From Pteria penguin (lineage: Eukaryota > Mollusca > Bivalvia > Pterioida > Pteriidae), in assembly GCA_035048485.1 (NCBI GenBank), contig CM068587.1:27794534-27858533 (forward strand): a stretch of DNA of 64,000 bases, in the 5' to 3' direction. Below, piece by piece: positions 59,775 through 64,000 of the stretch. The notes under the pieces are model-generated. The model searched no databases, was not told the DNA's origin, and was given only the letters and a program-made list of their open reading frames with translations. Position 1 is the first letter of the stretch. Each line of letters starts with the position of its first letter. A program made the translations under genes and the position numbers.

Positions 59775-59843
59775 CTCTGGCAGAAAGTTCAGGAACTAAT
59801 TCTATGTATGTATACTCCGTTTCTTCAACATTATCTGTTATTT
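59775..59843 (-). CDS. tail exon B2 (69 nt, symmetric phase 1-1)
   Basis: Strong acceptor, a run of about 15 T followed by AG at 59844, and donor GTAGGT at 59774. Two bases, 22 codons and one base encode ITDNVEETEYTYIELVPELS and on to AR. TEYTYI fits TxYxx(V/I), and YIEL is a second YxxL register. Best-formed exon of the array. Upstream receptor exons, expected at higher coordinates, were not found; the region to 62.2 kb is mostly PLE. Confidence 0.65.
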
Positions 59844-60090
59844 CTAAAAAAAAAAAAAAACAGTAACAGAAATATCAAAACTTTGCTCTACAAATATTCA
59901 TATATTAATTATTAGAATTCCAATCATTCAGTCATGAACATCACAAGAGATTAAAGGTGTCGAAATGCACATCGGGTGCACAAAATTATAAAGTATACAT
60001 GTTCTAATATTAATTAAATGTATAACCTTTTTAATAATTGCGTTTTAGAGGAACTTTGAATAAATATAGAAACTGATAATCATACGTATA

Positions 60091-60634
60091 CTCGCTCCAC
60101 TCTCTATGGTTGAAATCCTTAAGAACAATAAATCGATACTGATTGACTATGATATATCTATATATGTTCTATATTTCTTAAAAGTACGCTCGAGTTACCT
60201 TACTTATAACGCATTCTTAAACTTTAAAAAAAATCCATCCATACATAGAAACATAACAGATCCAGTACATTTTGACTCCTTACAGCACCCACTCCATTTT
60301 ACAAAAATACTGTTTGCAGTTAAGGAGTAGCTTCAGAAGTACTCAGATATATTTAACTCGTGGTGGTGTTAATCACTTTTGGGTACTGAAAACAGAAAGG
60401 ACCTTTTAAAAACTTAAAATCTCAAACTTTGTCAACTGTGAAATATATCCATTCTTCTTCTCTTATACAACTATCCCTCATGATAATCCGAATATTGTTT
60501 AGCGTCATTGATAACGGCTTTTCACTAAGAAAGGTTTTCACATATGTAAATGCATTGTCGTTGGTTATCCCGATACATATTTGATTTAAAGTTGACACTA
60601 ATTCGAAATTAAAATTCTGTGAAAAATTAAATAA
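60091..60634. other. no gene recognised
   Basis: AT-rich; no exon could be supported. Confidence 0.4.
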
Positions 60635-62225
60635 ACACCATGCTGGGCTTTTTGATTGACAACATATATGTTACATTCGATGGCGAAGTAGTCTAAAAAG
60701 CCATCGGTACTCCTAAGGGTACTTCTAACTGCGTCTTTAGTAGCCGATTTGTCCCTTTAGTCTATGTCGAAATAGTGTTAAATAGAGCACAACATTGTAT
60801 GTATCAAAGGCGTACTCCTTAAAATAGACGACACATTTAGCAGGGATATTTCTTACCAAATACGTTTTAAAAGAGAGTAAACAGAAGACATCTGTATGAC
60901 ACAAATCAACAAAGACATGCACACAAAACATGATAATAGAAAATATACACGGAAAAACGACATTACAAAAATATTCGATTGTGCTGCTATTACGATACCG
61001 ACTTAGGACGGTCATTTGAAATAACAAACGTCACAACTGGTATGATTAATAGGTTTACGGGCGCCAGCCTTTCCACTCACCACAAAAGAAGCACAATTAA
61101 AGAACACATATTTAAAAATTTATAGATAATCCTCCATATATAGAACAACGATCAATAGGCCTAGGTTTCCCAAGAAGACAGGTCATAAAAATTTTATAAC
61201 ACGCGAAACGTTTATAGAGTAATATGTTGCAATGACACCTCTAATAATCTCGATGAGTTTGTAAACTATATTACTGACATTTATCAATCTGAACTTCAAT
61301 TAAACAAAGCCAATGCTTCCAACCAGGAAACACTTTTTTGGATTTAAATATTGAATTGTTAACAACAATATTCATTGGATTTCTATTGTAAATTTCTAGA
61401 TGGTGATGTCCCCAGACTCCCATCTTATGGTATTTATATTAGTCAATTGGTTAGGTTTGCTAAAGCCTGTACTAACGTTTTGGATTTTCACAGAAAAAAA
61501 TCTCAGATTACTTTTAAACTTCTTACTCAGGGTTATAGATATTATAAACTTCGAAAAACTTTTAGTAAATTTTGCAGATCTTATTCAGACATTTTATCTA
61601 AATTTGGAAATGTGACTGTTCAACAATACATATCCTGCGGAATACCCCATCCCAATTTCTACGGTGTTCTAGTGTACAAACCAAGGAAGGTCAAAGGTTC
61701 CGATAATTTCTAAGATTATAACACGCCCTTTACATCGACAGTATGATCCCGTAATCACTAAGACCATAGACCTTGTATTGGGTCCCTCTGAAAAGAAATG
61801 CAGACTTTTGCTTGAGTGTTGCATGTTGACTAACAGGTTTGTAGAGACTCTTTGACGGGCCTTTTCCAAATCCTTTCAGAGGAGACAGGTCTCCTCTGAT
61901 CCTCGTCCCCTCTGATTGTTAGTCGGGACTCCTATTGATCAAGGATCTGAGCTCGGCTTACAGACGGACAGAACACGGTCACTTATATTGATGTCGCTTT
62001 ACATATTTTTGATAGCAATATATTATTCTATTCTATTCTATTTCTTGTGTAATAAAATTTTTATGGCCTTGTTCTCTATATGGAAAAATATTTATAAATC
62101 TTTAAATGTGTGTCCTTTGATTGTGCTGTTATTGCGGTGAGTGGGAAGGCGGGCACCCGTAAACCGATTCACCACACCAATTAAATGACGTTTGTAACTT
62201 CAATTGACCAGCCTAATAGTCCAGT
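60635..62225 (+). pseudogene. PLE family 2 RT and tail, with an inverted tail insertion
   Basis: The + frame at 60640-60760 reads MLGFLIDNIYVTFDGEV, and then AIGTPKGTSNCVF (box B, eroded). From about 60760 to 61200 the sequence is a family 2 tail in - orientation (gataccgacttaggacgg at 60993). RT resumes at 61205-61715: DVPRLPSYGIYISQLVRFAK, LLTQGYRYYKLRKTFSKF, FYGVLVYKPRKVKGSDNF. Family 2 tail in + orientation follows to 62225 (gtgagtgggaaggcgggcac). Box C is lost at the insertion. The 112-codon ORF at 61375-61713 is the largest intact piece. Confidence 0.75.
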
Positions 62226-62457
62226 CAATATATGATTTTACCCGGAACTAATTGCAACAGAAACGTTTTCAACGATATACAAAATTAGAGATAGAGATAA
62301 ACACCACACAAAAATCGGACAGAATCGGACGATGGAAAAGAAATATTTTTTATCAATAAATATTGGTCATAAAGGACGAATTCTATCAGCGTTCATGGCG
62401 CACCGTACTTTACATACATTGTAGACGGAAAGTGTGCGGTCTGCTGTTTTCATACGT

Positions 62458-62637
62458 TAATAGACCTTTTTCCTTTAACTGCGGAGCTGTAACATTGGAC
62501 GGCAAATTGATTAACGTTCCCTCCAATTTTATTACGTCATAATATATTTTGACGTCATTCTGATCGATTTGGAGGGAACGTTTATGATTTTGCCGTCCAA
62601 TGTTTCAGCTCCGCAGTTAAAGGAAAAAGGTCTATTA
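62458..62637. mobile_element. 180-bp fold-back (palindromic MITE-like) element
   Basis: Arms of about 70 bp: left TAATAGACCTTTTTCCTTTA and right arm complement identical, continuing ACTGCGGAGCTG, CATTGGACGGCAAA and ACGTTCCCTCCAA, with about five mismatches. The AT-rich centre holds TTACGTCA and a perfect TGACGTCA. TA at 62461-62462 and 62633-62634 would be the target duplication if the ends are GACC. No coding capacity. Confidence 0.88.
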
Positions 62638-63398
62638 CTTGATTGCCAAGAAATTTTATGTATGAACAAAAAATATAAGGATACGAAATAAATGTGAGTA
62701 AAGTAAATTAACTAAAATTACTCACCTGAGTGTATATTATGTTTTATAAAGACACCCTGACACGATCGCATACGTAGTCACGAAAGTGTTGCCAGAATTT
62801 CTTCAGTCGTAGATAAACAATGAATTAAAACCAATATACTTGAATTACAATGGTCACTGAAGATTGCAAAGACGGATAAACACATTTCTAGTGTAGTGTA
62901 ACGAAATAGTATAGTTAGATTCCGCATCTTAAGAGGTTACAAGGTTTGCCACAAGTTTGTCGTAATGTTATGGTACTGAAAGCTGTACGGGTCAGAAGAA
63001 TGCCCATAACGACTACTGGTGCTATCAAAGTGATGCAACAAAATGTTCCGTAGAATTAGGCCTATGTGGTAAAGTAATACAAACCTTCTATAATTTGTTC
63101 TTTAAATATATTTTAGTATAATTTATAGTCCATACATTTTTGTACCTATAAAATATTCATGTAATTATTTCAATTTGTAAAAGTCCTGTAGTTTTCAGAC
63201 ATTTTCGGCATCATAATGCAGATATAATAAGAATAAATGTTACAGAAAATATTAGTATAAGAATCATATTTAGGGTTTTTTTACTATCATGATTATTATT
63301 ACTATTATTTTTAATAAATATTTATTATTATTATTTTTGTTAAATATTAAAGTTATTTTTATCTTTATCTTTTTTATTTTATTTATTCAACATATTTA
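62638..63398. other. no certain gene; one possible Cys-rich exon
   Basis: A + segment at about 62975-63068 reads SCTGQKNAHNDYWCYQSDAT, and then KCSVELGLCG, with an AG before it and GTAAAG after it. Four cysteines in 30 residues would suit a small secreted domain, but no partner exon was found. The rest is T-rich, with (TTA)n-like runs at 63290-63340. Confidence 0.25.
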
Positions 63399-64000
63399 AT
63401 GTTTATTTTTACAGAGTTACATATGTATTTGTTGCATGTAATTATATGCTTTATTGTGGTGCATGTTTTATTTAAAGAAGATCTCGGAGGACAACCCTTC
63501 GTAAGAGTCCAACAAAAAGGCGCAGATGGCATAAATAGGGCAATCAATACAAGAGGAGATTCACTTCCTGTAAATGTAGGTGATGTTGTCCATTTGGAGT
63601 GCCGAAGAAACTATACAAACGCTAAAGAACTTAAAACCTCAGAAATGCTCCTGTGGCAAAGAACACAATTCTTAGATCGGCATTGATGTATTCCGAGTAT
63701 CAACAACTGAATTCCAGTAGAAGATCATAAACGTATGCCATCAGAGAGAAGATCGATGGGCATCTGATGCGCTAAGGCGAATACAAAGTGTGAATGACCC
63801 TCCCGCTGATGATGCCCTATATCATCAAAAGTGCAGTGTCAATTTTAGAACTGGTAGGAATATTCCACAGGCTACCCCTCTATGTAAGAAAAAGTCGGTC
63901 GGCCAAGAGAAGATGCAATTGAGAATGTTTTCCTGTCTGTTGTTTCTTACCTGGAAGAAAATGAAGATTACCAACTTACCCTCCAAGATCTTGTGACAAA
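63399..64000 (+). pseudogene. repeat-associated ORF of unknown function, runs off the window
   Basis: First frame (to the stop at 63684): KGADGINRAINTRGDSLPVN, and then VGDVVHLECRRNYTNAKELK. A second frame from 63790 reads DPPADDALYHQKCSVNFRTG and RNIPQA. A third continues RPREDAIENVFLSVVSYLEE and LTLQDLVTK to the edge. The order of an HLECRR/YTN block, a YHxxCSxNFRTG block and a helical EDxxxxSVVSYLEE block fits a multi-copy protein family I recall from bivalve and cnidarian genomes, possibly transposon-derived. Two frameshifts make it a pseudogene. A T-rich tract precedes it. Confidence 0.5.

Larger units (their letters stand above)
59340..60060. repeat. two tandem units of about 350 bp carrying exons B1 and B2
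   Basis: Unit 1 (about 59370-59720) and unit 2 (about 59720-60060) align throughout: 'catttgtattttactatt', 'acaatgcag', 'tatactccgtttcttcaaca', 'agaattccaatcatt', 'gtcgaaatgcac' and 'gttttagaggaactttga'. Each also includes one copy of the hammerhead-like repeat (about 59550-59640 and 59910-60010). Confidence 0.85.

Overview
The window looks like AT-rich, repeat-dense nuclear DNA of a marine invertebrate, most likely a bivalve mollusc. This is an inference from the content: spliced genes with GT/AG introns, tRNA-derived SINEs, several families of Penelope-like retroelements (PLEs), mariner, Gypsy and LINE debris, secreted cysteine-rich, trefoil and TSP1 proteins, and dispersed repeats of a kind I recall from bivalve genomes. 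No bacterial operons, rRNA genes or CRISPR arrays were seen.

Layout. 0-4 kb: a possible LamG-like exon (+) and a secreted TSP1-like gene (-, two exons proposed). 5-9.7 kb: a nearly intact RT half of PLE family 1, then a decayed PLE family 2 copy. 10-15 kb: two tRNA-derived SINEs flanking a PLE scrap and a decayed Gypsy gag. 15.5-17.7 kb: a diverged tandem duplication whose second unit carries a 1.1-kb TA-flanked inverted-repeat element that the first unit lacks. 18-22 kb: decayed PLE tails. 22-25.4 kb: nothing recognised. 25.5-25.9 kb: a second TSP1-like secreted exon, paralogous to the first. 27.7-31.6 kb: PLE copies, one interrupted by a 290-bp element. 33.8-36.1 kb: PLE and LINE pseudogenes and a cluster of 14-bp palindromes. 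36.1-37.1 kb: a compact two-exon secreted PAN/trefoil gene (-). 38.8-40.2 kb: a complete but dead mariner with TA duplication. 40.4-43.5 kb: decayed ORFs, a GC-rich block rich in YY1- and ETS-like sites, and Gypsy pol remains. 44.6-53.9 kb: PLE tails, a mariner scrap, family 1 copy 3 and a minisatellite. 54.4-60.1 kb: the most interesting segment. 60.6-64 kb: family 2 PLE, a 180-bp fold-back element and the start of a repeat-associated ORF.

Two themes stand out. First, the - strand at 54.5-59.9 kb holds a tandem array of very short symmetric phase 1-1 exons (63 or 69 nt). Each encodes one acidic tyrosine motif (DPDYTNL, TEYTNI or TEYTYI), like duplicated signalling-tail exons of a receptor. 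One of them is split exactly by a 3,054-bp PLE. Second, that PLE has a permuted order: N-terminal GIY-YIG endonuclease with a CCHH pattern, a short CxC linker (CAC), then the RT. This is the arrangement published for the Naiad clade. A conserved 3' 'core' of about 55-80 bp is shared by several PLE families, by stand-alone dimers, and by a 290-bp mobile unit. All calls rest on reading the sequence; no database search was possible.
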